Assembly: GCA_902984215.1 (NCBI GenBank)
Contig: CADWAF010001108.1
Location: forward strand, 1 to 64,000
Origin: Willaertia magna
Lineage: Eukaryota; Heterolobosea; Eutetramitea; Acrasida; Naegleriidae
Direction of reading: 5' to 3'
Length of the DNA: 64,000 nucleotides
Below, piece after piece: positions 1 to 10,694 of this stretch. The notes beneath the pieces are model-generated. The model was not told the origin of the DNA and did no database searches. It saw only the letters and a list, made by a program, of their open reading frames with translations. Made by a program: the position numbers and the translations under genes. Position 1 is the first letter of the stretch. Each line of letters begins with the position of its first letter.

Positions 1-1240
1 AAACTATTAAAAGTAATATAAATATAAATTATTATTTAATTATAATAATAATAATTAAAACAAATAACTAATAATTAAAATAAAAATATATAAATTAATT
101 ATTTCAAAACTAAATTTTAATATAAAATAATAATAATATACAAATTAAAATTTTAAAATATAAAATTTTAATTAAAAATTTTAAAATATAAAATTTTAAT
201 TAAAAATTTTAATTTTATAAAAAAATGATATTAATAAATTTATTTAATTAAATTTTTTAAATTTTAATAATATAGTAATAAAAAATATTTTTTTTTATAT
301 TTAAATAAATAATAAAAAATATATATATCATATAAAAAATTATAATAATTATTAATTATTTATTTAAAAAATATTAAATTTTTATTTAAAAATTTTATTA
401 AAAAATAAAATCAATAAAAATATTTAATAATTATATTTTATTTATTAATATAATATTAAATTTATATAATGTGATAAAATATTTTAAATTTTTAATAAAT
501 AAATAATTAAAAAAATTAATTATAAAAATATTGTATTAAATAATTTATTTATTAAAATAAAAAATAATAATTGATAATACATTCAATAAAATATTTATTC
601 TATATTATTTATTTAATATAATAAATAATTTATTAATTAAAAAATTATTTAATTAATTTATAAATAAAATATTATTATATTAAATTATTTAGATTATTTA
701 TTAATTAATATTAATTATATTAATAATTTTATTTTATAATATTTTATAAATTTAAATATGAAATATTATAATAATAAATTTTTAAACTTTATATGATTAA
801 TAAAAATAAATTAATTAATTTATTTAAAAATTTAATTATAAAAAATTATAATATAAATTTAAAAAAATTTTTTTATAAAAATATTTTATATATTTATTTA
901 CATATATTATTAATATTATTAAATAATATATATTTTTATTATTATTAATTATTATTTATTTTTTTATAATATAATTAACAATTTTTTATATTTATTTTTT
1001 AATTTTATTAATTATTTAACTATATAACAAAAATTATATTTATAATGTTACACTGTTTATTATTTATTTATATTTTGTAATTTGTATTTATTATATTAAA
1101 TAATTAACTTTATTTTAAATTTTTTTAAAACAATACATTTTATTATAGTTTTACTATTTATTATTTTTTAATAATTAATTTTGTTAAACAAAAAAATTAT
1201 ATTTTGTTTTTGTGAAAAAATTTTATATTAAAGATCAAAA
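1..1240. other. Gene-free, extremely AT-rich stretch
   Basis: Almost only A and T, with no open frame of useful length, no RNA gene and no clear tandem repeat on either strand. It resembles the decayed stretch at 10.8-16 kb and may be old, mutated repeat DNA. I see no feature to name in it. Confidence 0.6.
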
Positions 1241-1279
1241 ATTGAGTTACTATATTGTATTTTTATCATTTCTACATAC

Positions 1280-1334
1280 CATCCTTTGGTTCGAATATAG
1301 GTGAAACTTTAGATGGTCTACTACCATCGGACAT
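1280..1334 (-). CDS. Possible short first exon of an unidentified gene
   Basis: On the minus strand an ATG at 1334 opens 18 codons (start MSDGSRPSK, end FEPKDG) that run straight into GTATGT, a good 5' splice site. Base composition here is clearly less AT-rich than on either side, which is why I note it. No convincing second exon is visible: the DNA beyond 1280 is nearly pure AT. It could be the stranded first exon of a gene cut by the AT-rich zone, or a chance open stretch. Weak call. Confidence 0.2.
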
Positions 1335-1358
1335 TGACAAATAAGGAAAAACTTACAA

Positions 1359-1386
1359 GGGTTTGGTGGTTAAAAACACCAAACCC
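1359..1386. repeat. Perfect 10-bp hairpin at the end of a small ORF
   Basis: GGGTTTGGTG at 1359-1368 and CACCAAACCC at 1377-1386 are exact inverted repeats around an 8-nt spacer. The hairpin lies over the stop codon of the minus-strand ORF 1370-1612. It is among the most G/C-rich sequence in the first 16 kb. It could be a transcript 3' stem or an element end. Confidence 0.6.
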
Positions 1387-1612
1387 AAACCCTATTTCTA
1401 CTATTTTGATTTGATTGATTAGCAACAAGTGTATTTTTAACAGCAGCCATTAAACTAAAAGTATTAATTGGATTACTTTGCTCATTACCTAAAAGAACAA
1501 CAGATTGATCATCATGTAGAGAAATAAGTGCAGTATTTGATTGTTGTTGTTCATTAACGGTTTTGTTGTTTGTAGGAGTTAAAAAAGAGCCACTAGTAGT
1601 TTGATCAGCCAT
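1370..1612 (-). CDS. Small hypothetical protein, 80 aa
   Basis: An uninterrupted ORF with a clear ATG, rich in Gln, Asn, Ser and Thr (start MADQTTSGSF), ending RVWVWCF at a TAA inside a hairpin. I recognise no domain, signal peptide or membrane segment. Unlike the neighbouring genes S, L, P and R it carries no in-frame stops. It may therefore be a host gene, or a less damaged part of the adjacent element. The last residues are encoded by the hairpin arm, so the true 3' end may be spliced elsewhere. Function unknown. Confidence 0.35.
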   Translation of the reverse strand: MADQTTSGSFLTPTNNKTVNEQQQSNTALISLHDDQSVVLLGNEQSNPINTFSLMAAVKNTLVANQSNQNSRNRVWVWCF

Positions 1613-1770
1613 TTTTTTAAAAAATAATTTTTAAGCTTCAACTTCAAAACTAATCAATAAGAAATAGGATAAAAAATGAAGTAGGAAATTTTCTAAATAG
1701 GACAGACTATTAAAAGAATAACAAAAAAGGCAAGTAAATATAATCTAAATGATTTTATTAATAGTAATGT

Positions 1771-2315
1771 TTAATATATAGAAGAAGTTGATAATTCATC
1801 ATTATTATCATTATTTAATTCATTGAAATCATCATTTTCATCAATTGGAATATGAATATTATCTTCATTATCATTTAAATTATCACTAGTATTAATAATT
1901 AGAATTGAAACTAAATCATTATTTTGTAAATAATTAAAATCTAAATTAACAATTTTATAATGATCAGTTACATTATAAATTAAAATTGAATTATAAACAT
2001 CTTTAATAATATTATAATTTTCAATAATTTCATTAAAATTATTTAAATTATCTTTAATTAAATTAAATAATTCAATAACATTAAATAATAAAATACCTTT
2101 ATTTAAACCTCTTCTATTATTGATCATATATAAAGTAGGTTCAATAATATAACCATTTTCAACTAAAATACCATAAAATAAAGTTAATTGATTTAATTTA
2201 ATTTCATTATTTAAATTAATTTTTTCAATTTTACAATGTTGTTTTAAGTCTAATCCAATATTTTAAATCTGCTGATGAAATCTAATATTTATTATTATAT
2301 TTTATAATTAGACAT
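1771..2315 (-). pseudogene. Element gene S, small protein, inactivated
   Basis: The minus-strand frame starts at ATG 2315 (MSNYKI). It has three consecutive TAA codons at 2289-2297, where CAA CAA CAA would fit, and needs one extra A in the run near 2262 to join the long downstream frame, which is open to the stop at 1771. The restored length would be about 180 residues, rich in Asn, Ile and Leu with an acidic C-terminus. No domain recognised. It lies next to L with one copy of the shared intergenic motif between them. Whether S belongs to the element or merely adjoins it rests on orientation, composition and the same mutation type. Confidence 0.45.
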
Positions 2316-2391
2316 TACAAAAATGAAGTAATATGAAGAAATGACATTTTTTTTTAAAATAAAATTATTTTTTTTTACATTCACTATCAAA

Positions 2392-2437
2392 CCTTCTATA
2401 TTTGTCATTCAATTAATTGAACACTTAAAAAGGAAAG
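2392..2437 (-). repeat. Intergenic motif copy a (inverted relative to b, c, d)
   Basis: Read on the minus strand it starts CTTTCCTTTTTAAGTGTTCA and ends near GACAAATA. It matches copy d over about 45 nt but points the other way, so copies a and d form inverted repeats around genes L, P and R. It contains the palindrome TTCAATTAATTGAA. It lies between genes L and S. Confidence 0.6.
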
Positions 2438-2498
2438 TGGGTTTTTTTTTAAAAAAAAAATTAAAGTTTTATTATTACATAAAGAAGAAATCTATCTA

Positions 2499-5400
2499 TT
2501 AATTATCAACATATTCATAAACCTTTTCAATACTATCACAATAAACAAATAATACATCATTATCCCTCTTAACCTTTACTTGTAATTGAAAATTATTAAA
2601 AGAATATCTAACAATAGTATTATAATATTGAGTACTATTATTTAATTTAACTTTAACATATTCACCATTCTGAAAGTGAGTTAAATGTCTTATAGTATTT
2701 CTTAAATTTAACATATTACTAGTTAAAGAATTATAATCATTTTTATCTCTATATTCTCTAATAGCTTTAAGAAGATCTAAATTAATCAATTTACCATTCA
2801 TATTATTTGCAAAAATAATTAAAAGAGAATATATTTCAAATATTCTAGCTAATAATTCTTTTCTAAAAACATTAAATTTAGAATAACCTTTACTAAATCT
2901 TAAATTAATATATTCATCAAATAAAGTTGTACCTAAATAAGGAATTACATTAGCTTGATATAAATGTTTTACTTCTTGTATTAATAAAGTAATTTTAATA
3001 TAATAAATATCTTTTTTTTTAGCCAATGTACTCTCATCTGAAAGTATAGTATCACTAATTTTATCATTACCAACATTCTTTGCTATATTTTCTAAATTAA
3101 TATCAAAAATTTTTAAAGGATTTCCAGAAGCTATTTTTTTTAATAAATATATAAATCTTAAAATAAATAAATTATAATCCTTTTTAATTTGAAAGTAATT
3201 TTCTAATCTTTCAAATAATTCCTTTGCATACGCTTCAGGTGTTGTAGCTGTAATTGGAGTAGTAATTGTATTTAAAGAAATAATATAATGTTTATCATTT
3301 CTATTTAAATCTATTCTTTTAATTCTTTGTTTAATTGATTTTAATGGTTGTGATGGTGGTGTAAAAGTAAATTGACTCATTAAATTTTTTAATACATTAC
3401 TTAAAACTCTAGAAGTAAAACTTTTCTTATAAGGAAATGGTGGTACTTCTTTTTTTTTAATAATATTTTGTGTTAATACTATTGCTTCTTTATCATTAAT
3501 TTGTTCAATAGCTTTTAGACTATAAAATATATTATCTTTATTAAATTTATATTCTAATACTTTACACACTTGATCATATAAATTATTAAAACCATCCACA
3601 AAACATATAATTGTTACATTTGTTTCTTCAAATTCTTTAAGACCATTATATTTAATAGATTCAAATAAACCTTTTAATTCTATTAATAAGTCATATCCAA
3701 ACTAATTCTTATAATTTTTATCTAAAATAGTTTTTGAAACTTTATTAAATAATTCAACCCATTCATAATTACTATTTTTATATTTATCACTAAAAATAAC
3801 CAAATTAATCTTTTCTAAAATTGTTAAAAATAATTCTTTTAATTCAATATATAATTTATAAATATTTGGATTTTTCAATATTAAATAAAATAATTTAATA
3901 TTTTTAAAAAATATTAATTCTTTTTGTAACAATATTGTTGGATAAATTTTACTATTTAAAGAATAAAAAGTTTTTTTTTCTCAATCCAATATAATTTTTT
4001 TCCAACCTTCAACTAAATCACCACATACTTCTTCTATAAGTTCTAATGTATGGTTTTTTAAAACCATAGCCTAATTTAAACGATTATATCTTACTTTACA
4101 ATGAAGTTCTATTTTAACATACCATTTTATTAAAAGACCTAAATTTGCTTTATTTCCTTTATTATATTCTTCAAAATATTGATCTTCTATTTGTTTGATA
4201 TAATTCTTCAATAATTTCAATTGAATTCCAAAATTTTCAACATCCATTCCATATCTTTTAACTTTTTCCTCCAATAATTTTTCAAATAATTTAATAGACC
4301 TCATTACATGATCAAATCTTGGTTTTGGAAATTCTAGTTATATATAAGTAGTACTATGATTTAAATCATCTTCATAAGTTAAATTTTGATCAAGACTTTC
4401 CATTTGATCAACAAATATTGAATTAAAATAAAATAATGAAAATGCACATAATGTCTTAATATTTTCAATATTACTACTACTACTACTGCTGCTGCTGCTA
4501 ATAATGGAAAAAGGTTGTTGTTAAGATGTTTCTGGAGGTGGTGTTGGAAGAGGGTTTAATGGTAGTGGAATAATTTCTAGAGTTTCATTTAAACTAGGTG
4601 GTGTTAGTATTGTCATGTCTAAAAAATTAATATTATTATTAACTGGAGCAATACTTTCCTTATTTAGGGTAACTTTTTTCTGTTTTTCATTTTTTTTTTT
4701 TGCTTTTTCAAATTTTTTAAATTCTAAAACAAATTGTTTTAATTTATTTTCTATTTTTACTTGACCTACCTTTAAATAACTACCTGATAAAGTTCTTTTT
4801 TTAATTTTGTTCTTAATATTTTTATCAAAATTATTTAATAATTCATCAATTATCTCACAATCCTCGTTAAATAAATCTGCTATATTATATTTTTTAACAA
4901 ATTGTTCTTTTCATTTAGCATATAATTTAGTAAAAGATTCAATATTAGCTATATTTTTGACATTTTCTTCATTGTCACTTTCATTTTCTTCATCAGAAGA
5001 ATAAATAATGTTATTTTTTTTATTATCTTCTTTTTTTTTTTCTTCTTCTTCTTCTTCTTCTTCTTCTTCTTCTGAATCTTTATATTCTTTTTCAGATTCT
5101 TCATTAATAACATTTTTTTCAGAATCTTCATCATTAAGAACAATAATATTATTTTTTTTTAAATTATTTTTTTGTTTTTTCTTTTTTGTTTCTTCTTTTT
5201 TCTTTTTCTTTTCAGCCTCCTTTTTTTGTTTAATGGCCTCGGCTTGTTTTTATAATAATAATTTTTTCTCTTTAATTAATTGTTGTCTTTTTTTTTCTTT
5301 TTTCTTTCTTTTTTTAGCTTCCCTATCATCATTATTATTTTGTTGACCTTTTTCTTTTGATTTACTATTATCTTTATCAGTTTCATTTGTTGGTGGAATT

Positions 5401-6065
5401 ATATCTCTTTTCTTTGGATCCTTTTGATTATTTTTAGTAATAAAATAACTATTTATTTTAATAATATTATCACCAAATTGTAATCTATTAGAAATATTAG
5501 CCAATTTACTTTCTAAAATTGTGACATAATTACATAATTTATTATATTTTTCTAATAAATCTAATAAATAATTATTAAATTCTTCAAGAGTTAAATTACC
5601 AAATAATGCTGTTAATAAATTTACTGAAATTCCAGTTTCTTCAACATTAGTTTGAGGATTAATTTTTTCTTTTTTTTCAATAGAAACAATATTATCTAAA
5701 ATACTGTCATCTTCCGGTAAACTATGGATAGAGGAAGAAGAGGATGATTGTTGATTTAATGTATTATCAATTGCATTTTGTAAATCATTAATTTCATTAT
5801 TTGAACGCAAAGAAGGATTTGGTTGTTATTTACTACCAATAATAGGTGATAGTAGTGGTGATGGTGAGCGTTGATCTTCATTTTGTTGATGTAGAATAAC
5901 ATTTTTATCTTTTGGATTGTTAGTTTGATTGTTTTGATTACTGGGGTTGTTGTTTTGTTATTGTTGTTATTGTTGTTCTATTATGTTGATAGTAGGAGAA
6001 GATGGATTATTTGATGAATCATCATCATTAGAAGGAAGAAGAGAAGAACTAGTTAAAACTTTCAT
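2499..6065 (-). pseudogene. Element gene L, ~1,188-codon unknown protein with 10 in-frame stops
   Basis: One minus-strand frame runs from ATG 6065 (MKVLTSSSLL) to the TAA at 2499 without a frameshift. In-frame stops are TAA at 5967, 5958, 5826, 5250, 4521 and 4338, TAG at 4071 and 3702, and TGA at 4911 and 3981 (lowest plus coordinate). Two TAAs fall inside a poly-Gln run and another precedes Lys-Gln-Ala-Glu; both TGAs sit where Trp fits. Residues 1-130 are low complexity (Gln, Asn, Ser, Pro). A Lys/Glu-rich charged segment follows (about 240-380), then a Pro-rich linker. The C-terminal ~600 residues look globular and mostly helical. I recognise no family. In position it resembles the large accessory protein of a mobile element. 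The tandem stops after 2499 make that the likely natural end. Confidence 0.6.
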
Positions 6066-6156
6066 TATTTACTTGTAGATGGAACAATTAATAATAATAA
6101 ACGGTTGTTATATTTTTTTTTAATTAATTTTTTATTCTTTTCAATAATTTAGACAA

Positions 6157-6201
6157 TCTTCCTTTTTAGATGTTCTATTGAAGGACCGTTCAAAAAGAAA
6201 A
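6157..6201 (+). repeat. Intergenic motif copy b, between divergent genes L and P
   Basis: CTTCCTTTTTAGATGTTC matches the left half of copies c and d. Reading toward L, the sequence after the motif (TTGTC, then ATTGA) also matches the region upstream of R. Copies b and d both lie about 80-100 bp before the ATG of a minus-strand gene, so here the motif could be promoter DNA for L. Confidence 0.5.
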
Positions 6202-6255
6202 TAATTTTAAAACTTTATCATGATGATGTTTTTTTAAAAAAATAATAAAAAAAAA

Positions 6256-7683
6256 ATATGTAAACAACAACAAAATAACCTAAAGAAAGATTTAATTAAC
6301 AAATATAATGAACAACACACAGTAAATAATCCATAACAACAAATTACTAATAAAACAACTTCTAGCTCTACTATTAATACTAATCAACAACAATAACAAC
6401 AACCGAAACAACAAAAACAACAACAACAAAAACAACAACAAAAACAACAACAACAACAACAATCAAATCAAAAAGAAGAACAACATAAAATTAATTTATT
6501 ACCATTATTAAAATCAATTAAAATTTCTTCATTACCTGTTAATAAAAATTATGAAACTTTATTTATTCTTAGTTTTTACAATAAAGAACAAGATAATTTA
6601 ATAAATAATTTAAAACAACATAACATTAAAATAAAAAAAGAATATAGAGACCCTTTTTATAATAAATATTTAAAAGAAAATGAAATAATTGATTTATTTA
6701 AATACATATGAATTAAAAGAAGGTATTTGTGATTTATATTTAATGTATTTTAAAAATTTACTTGAAACTGATTTTAAATTTTTAAAAAATAAAAATTATT
6801 TATTAATACCTTCTATTGGAATGTAAGTAATAATATTTTTTTTATTATTTTAATATAAATTTTAATTAATAAACAAATTTATTTACAATTATTACCTTTC
6901 GAAAATAGTTTTTTAGGTTATAAGGAAATTGAAAAATTATTATTTAGAATTAATAATTATAATAATATAAATACAAATAATTTTTTAATTAATAATTTAA
7001 TTTCTAATGATAATTCAATAGATGTTATTTTTATTCCATTTAAATTTGAATCTGTAACAAAAAGATGGTTTTTACTTTATTTTAATATTAAAAAATTTAT
7101 ATTAAAAAAAGGAAATTATTATACATTTTATTTATTACAAAGCCCAATAGATAATATTAATTCAGATTATTTATTAAAATTTGAACCTATTAAAATTAGA
7201 AATGAAGATGGAAATATTATAGATAAACAATTTCCACTTTATTATATTTTAGCAATTAAAATAATGGAATATATTTTTGCTTCATTAACTAAACATTTTT
7301 TTAGTAATAATAATTTAGAATTAAGTAAATTAAAAATTTTAGAAGATCAAATCCTTTTACCTATTGTTCCAAATTTTAAAAGAGGTTTTTTATTAATGGA
7401 ATGTTTAAAAAATATTTTATTTACAGATGATATTCTTATAAATGATTTACCTAAAAAATTTCTTTTCCCTTTTGATGATTCCATAGTAGAAATGAGAAAA
7501 TTTGAAGTAGCATTCTTTTTATTAAAGAAAAATAATTTATACAAGAAAGAAATTACTAGTCTCTTTATAAGAAATAAATCAATATTAACTGATGATGCAA
7601 TGATATTAGATTTTGATGAAGAAAAAGAAGTACAAAAGAAAAAAAAAAATAATAATACCCTTAAGGATGATAAAGAATATTAA
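6256..7683 (+). pseudogene. Element gene P, Ulp1/C48-like protease relative, inactivated
   Basis: A poly-Gln/Asn N-terminus starts near 6256, where the codon before TGT-AAA-CAA is ATA instead of ATG, or alternatively one T was inserted after ATG 6258. In-frame TAAs lie at 6334 and 6394 (the second inside poly-Gln). One homopolymer indel occurs near 6700. An intron is implied at 6823-6869: GTAAGT donor, and an end reading AATTAA where AG is needed, with phase restored exactly. The C-terminal half has the C48 layout: a beta strand (DVIFIPF), a Trp strand (KRWFLLYFN), then a segment shaped like the Cys box (PNFKRGFLLMECL). The usual His and Cys positions appear to be Arg, so even the intact protein may not have been a protease. 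Family call is moderate; loss of function is clear. Confidence 0.45.
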
Positions 7684-7733
7684 ATTTGTATTTAATTATT
7701 ATTTGTATTAATAAAACTCTATATTTATATTAA

Positions 7734-7778
7734 TTTCCTTTTTGGTTGTTCAATTTTTGGTTAGACAAATAAGGAAGG
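7734..7778 (+). repeat. Intergenic motif copy c, between convergent genes P and R
   Basis: Starts TTTCCTTTTTGGTTGTTC and ends TTAGACAAATAAGGAAGG. About 37 of 45 positions match copy d in the same orientation. Copies c and d are therefore direct repeats bracketing the recombinase gene R, 2.96 kb apart. Confidence 0.65.
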
Positions 7779-7833
7779 TATAGTATTATTAAAAAAAATA
7801 ATAATTTTATTATAAAAATTAATATACAATAAT

Positions 7834-10614
7834 TTAATCAGAATCAATATAAATAATTTCTATATTTTTTTCAATAAAAGTATTTATAGAATTAATTATT
7901 TCTAAAATATTTTTTAATTCTTCTTTTTCTTCTTTATCAAATATATAATTATCATTATTTATATTTTCAATAGTTAATCTATTTTTATCATTTAAATTAT
8001 TTTCTTCTTCTTTTTCTTCTTTTTCTTCTTTTTCTTCTTGAGAAACATTATCTAATTCTAATAAATCTTTATTCATTTCCTCTTCACTATTATCATCTTC
8101 TTCACTTGAATATTGTTGATTGTATTGAATTTTTAAATCATTAATTTGTTTTTCATATAATTTTAATAATTCTTGTTTTTCTAATTTTTATTTTTTCTTT
8201 AATTTACTATTTTGTAAATAATGTTTATGTTTTAATTTTTGATATTTATTTTTATGATAATTTTTTAATTTATTATATTCATAAAGATAACGATTTCTTT
8301 CAGAATTTTCATCACTATATTCATCACTGTCATATTCATCATTTACTGCTAATCTTGAAATAATTTTTTTTTCATAATTTTTTAAATTATTTCCTTCTTC
8401 TTCTTCTTCTTCTTTTTCTTCTTCATCATTAATTTCTTCATTTTCAATTTCATTATTATTATTATTATTAATATTTTTATAATCATTTTCTGTAATTAAT
8501 TTTGGAACATTCTTTCTTTGTGTAACTCTAATAAGTGTTTTTGCTTTTTTATTAGCAATTGTAATTAAATTTTTTAAATTATTTTTCTTAATATAATCAT
8601 AATAAATTGAATCATCCTATTTTGAAATTAAATCATTTTTTCCATAATATTTTTTAATAGTTCTAGTAGTTTCATATTTATATCTATATTTGAGATTTTC
8701 TTTTATATATTGTAATAATTTTTTGTAATCTTCTTCTTCTTCTCAACCACCAATTTTATTTGCATGTTCATTTATAATTAATCTCCATAATAATCTTCAA
8801 ACAGTTGATTTATTTCTACCTTTACTTCCAGCTCTTTCTTTTAAATATTCTTTCATTTTATCATTTAAATATAAATAATATAATTTTAATATTGCAAATA
8901 AACTTAATTCAAATATATTTCTTCTTTTAAATTGTTGTTTTTTCTTTTTAATAGTCTTTATAGTTTTAAAATTATTATTATAAATTAAATTTTTTAAATC
9001 ATTATCATTAATTTTTAAAGTATTTGGGGTATAGTCAATAGCAAATTTAGTATTTTCATTTCTAATTTCTTTAATAGATGCTTTCATAATTGACTCAACA
9101 CTATTACATTCATAAGATTCTTGTAAACCTGTTACATTATTAAATTTAGTTACTACCCATCTAATATAAAGATTCATAGATCTTTTATTTTTCTAACCTA
9201 CATAATCTACCATTGTAGTAATAGTTTCTTCTTTAATTTTACCATAAAGAGCTAAGTTCTCAAGAAATGTTTGGTAAATATAGCTAGACCTTATTGATCT
9301 AAAGGTAATTCTTAAATCATTACTATACTTATCAACAGCTTGTTTAACAATATTATTAAAATCTTTTAGACCTAATTCAATAGTACTTCCTATTTTAGTA
9401 AATAATAGTTTATTTTTACAACTTTTTTTATACTTAAAATTTCCACTTTATAAAACTTTTATACTATTACCAACTTCAAATACCTTTCTTTCATCTGCCA
9501 AATATAGTAAAAGTGCTATATTTGCACATTTTGATAAATCTATACCTCTTGTTACTCTTTGATTTCTGATATTATAATCTAAATATTTATCTTTTACAAT
9601 TGTAAAATCTACATTAATTGTAAAAAATTTATCTTTTTCATTTCTATCTTTTACATCTTTAATCTTTTCCCATTTTACATAATCTAATTTAATATATTCA
9701 AAAGAATCACCACAAAGACCTCTTGCATATGTTTGTTTAAACACTGCATAGATTCTTAAATTATTATTTTCATTTAAATCTAAATATTGTAATATTTTAT
9801 CTTTATAAATATTTAAACATGGTAATACTTTATCAATTACATTTCCATATTTACATAATAATCCTCTTAATAATTCTTTTAAAAATTTACCATATTCAGC
9901 AAATGGATCTCCTAAATCTAATTCTTTAATATAACTACAAAAGGGGTAATAAAAAATCCAGTTACAACTTAAGTGACTATAATCTTTTTCAACTTTTAAA
10001 TAAATTAAAAATCCTCCATAAGTTAATTGATTAGTTGGAAATGGTGTTGGTTAATATTCTTTAAAATTTGGATCTTCACTTTTTAAATAATAAAATTCTT
10101 TATAAAGTCTCATTGCATATGTTTTTAAATATTTTGTTCCTGATGCTGTTTTTAATTTATGTATTTCTTTAATTTTTTCAACTATATCACACCAATCTTC
10201 TACAATTTCTTTACCATTTTCTTCATCGATAATTTTATTAGGATCTTCTGATGTAGTTTTATAAATACTACTATTATCTCTTTTTTCCATAATATTTACA
10301 GTAAATAAATTTTCTTATTCTTCAGATAAATAACTATTAATACTAGTATTTAAATCTTTAGGTTTAAAATATTGTTCAGTTTGGGTTTTATTTTGTTTTT
10401 GTTTATTTAAACCAAGACTACAAGTTTCTCTAACATTTATATTTTCTTCAAATTCAACATCTTCTAATCCTTCTGCTTTTAATAATTGATTTTTAATTTC
10501 TTTAACATAATTATTATCTGAATCTTCAATAAATTCATCAATAATTTCTTTCATTGATAGTAATGTTTGTTGTTGATGATTTTCATTTGGTTTGGAAAAT
10601 GATGATGAGATCAT
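7834..10614 (-). pseudogene. Element gene R, tyrosine recombinase with 8 in-frame stops
   Basis: A single frame runs from ATG 10614 (MISSSFSKPN) to TAA 7834, about 926 codons, with no frameshift. In-frame stops are TAA at 10315, 10051, 9448 and 8188, TAG at 9193 and 8617, and TGA at 8797 and 8743. A helical core-binding-like region covers about residues 130-290. The catalytic domain shows the first Arg (QRVTRGIDL), an R-x-x-R box where integrases have H-x-x-R (FRSIRSSY), then VG followed by a TAG in the place of the usual GH, then the likely nucleophile Tyr in RSMNLYIRW. A long Lys/Glu-rich C-terminal tail follows. Tyrosine recombinases cut and rejoin DNA through that Tyr. The fold call is good; which element family it belongs to is open. 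Copies c and d of the intergenic motif flank it. Confidence 0.6.
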
Positions 10615-10676
10615 GTTGTTTGTTAAATAGAATACTGGAATGTTAATGTATTTTTTTTAACTTAATTTTCATCATT

Positions 10677-10692
10677 TGTCAATAAATTGACA
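10677..10692. promoter_or_regulatory. Inverted repeat upstream of recombinase gene R
   Basis: TGTCAAT and ATTGACA face each other across 2 nt, about 65 bp before the ATG of R and next to motif copy d. A diverged version lies at the same place upstream of L (near 6145). It could be a regulator binding site or part of a recombination site. Inference only. Confidence 0.4.
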
Positions 10693-10694
10693 AC

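Noticed and set aside
1359..1395. Telomere-like words (GGGTTT, CCCAAACCC)
   Set aside because: Only a hairpin and two short units, not a tandem array; genes continue on one side.
4949..5346. Overlapping Lys-rich and Ser/Phe-rich frames on both strands
   Set aside because: Shadows of the Glu/Lys-rich region of gene L, which occupies another frame through the whole stretch.
8760..8800. Reverse transcriptase or RNase H for a DIRS-type retroelement
   Set aside because: I found no RT motif (such as a YxDD box) in any frame between 1.7 and 10.7 kb, so DIRS or Ngaro is not supported.
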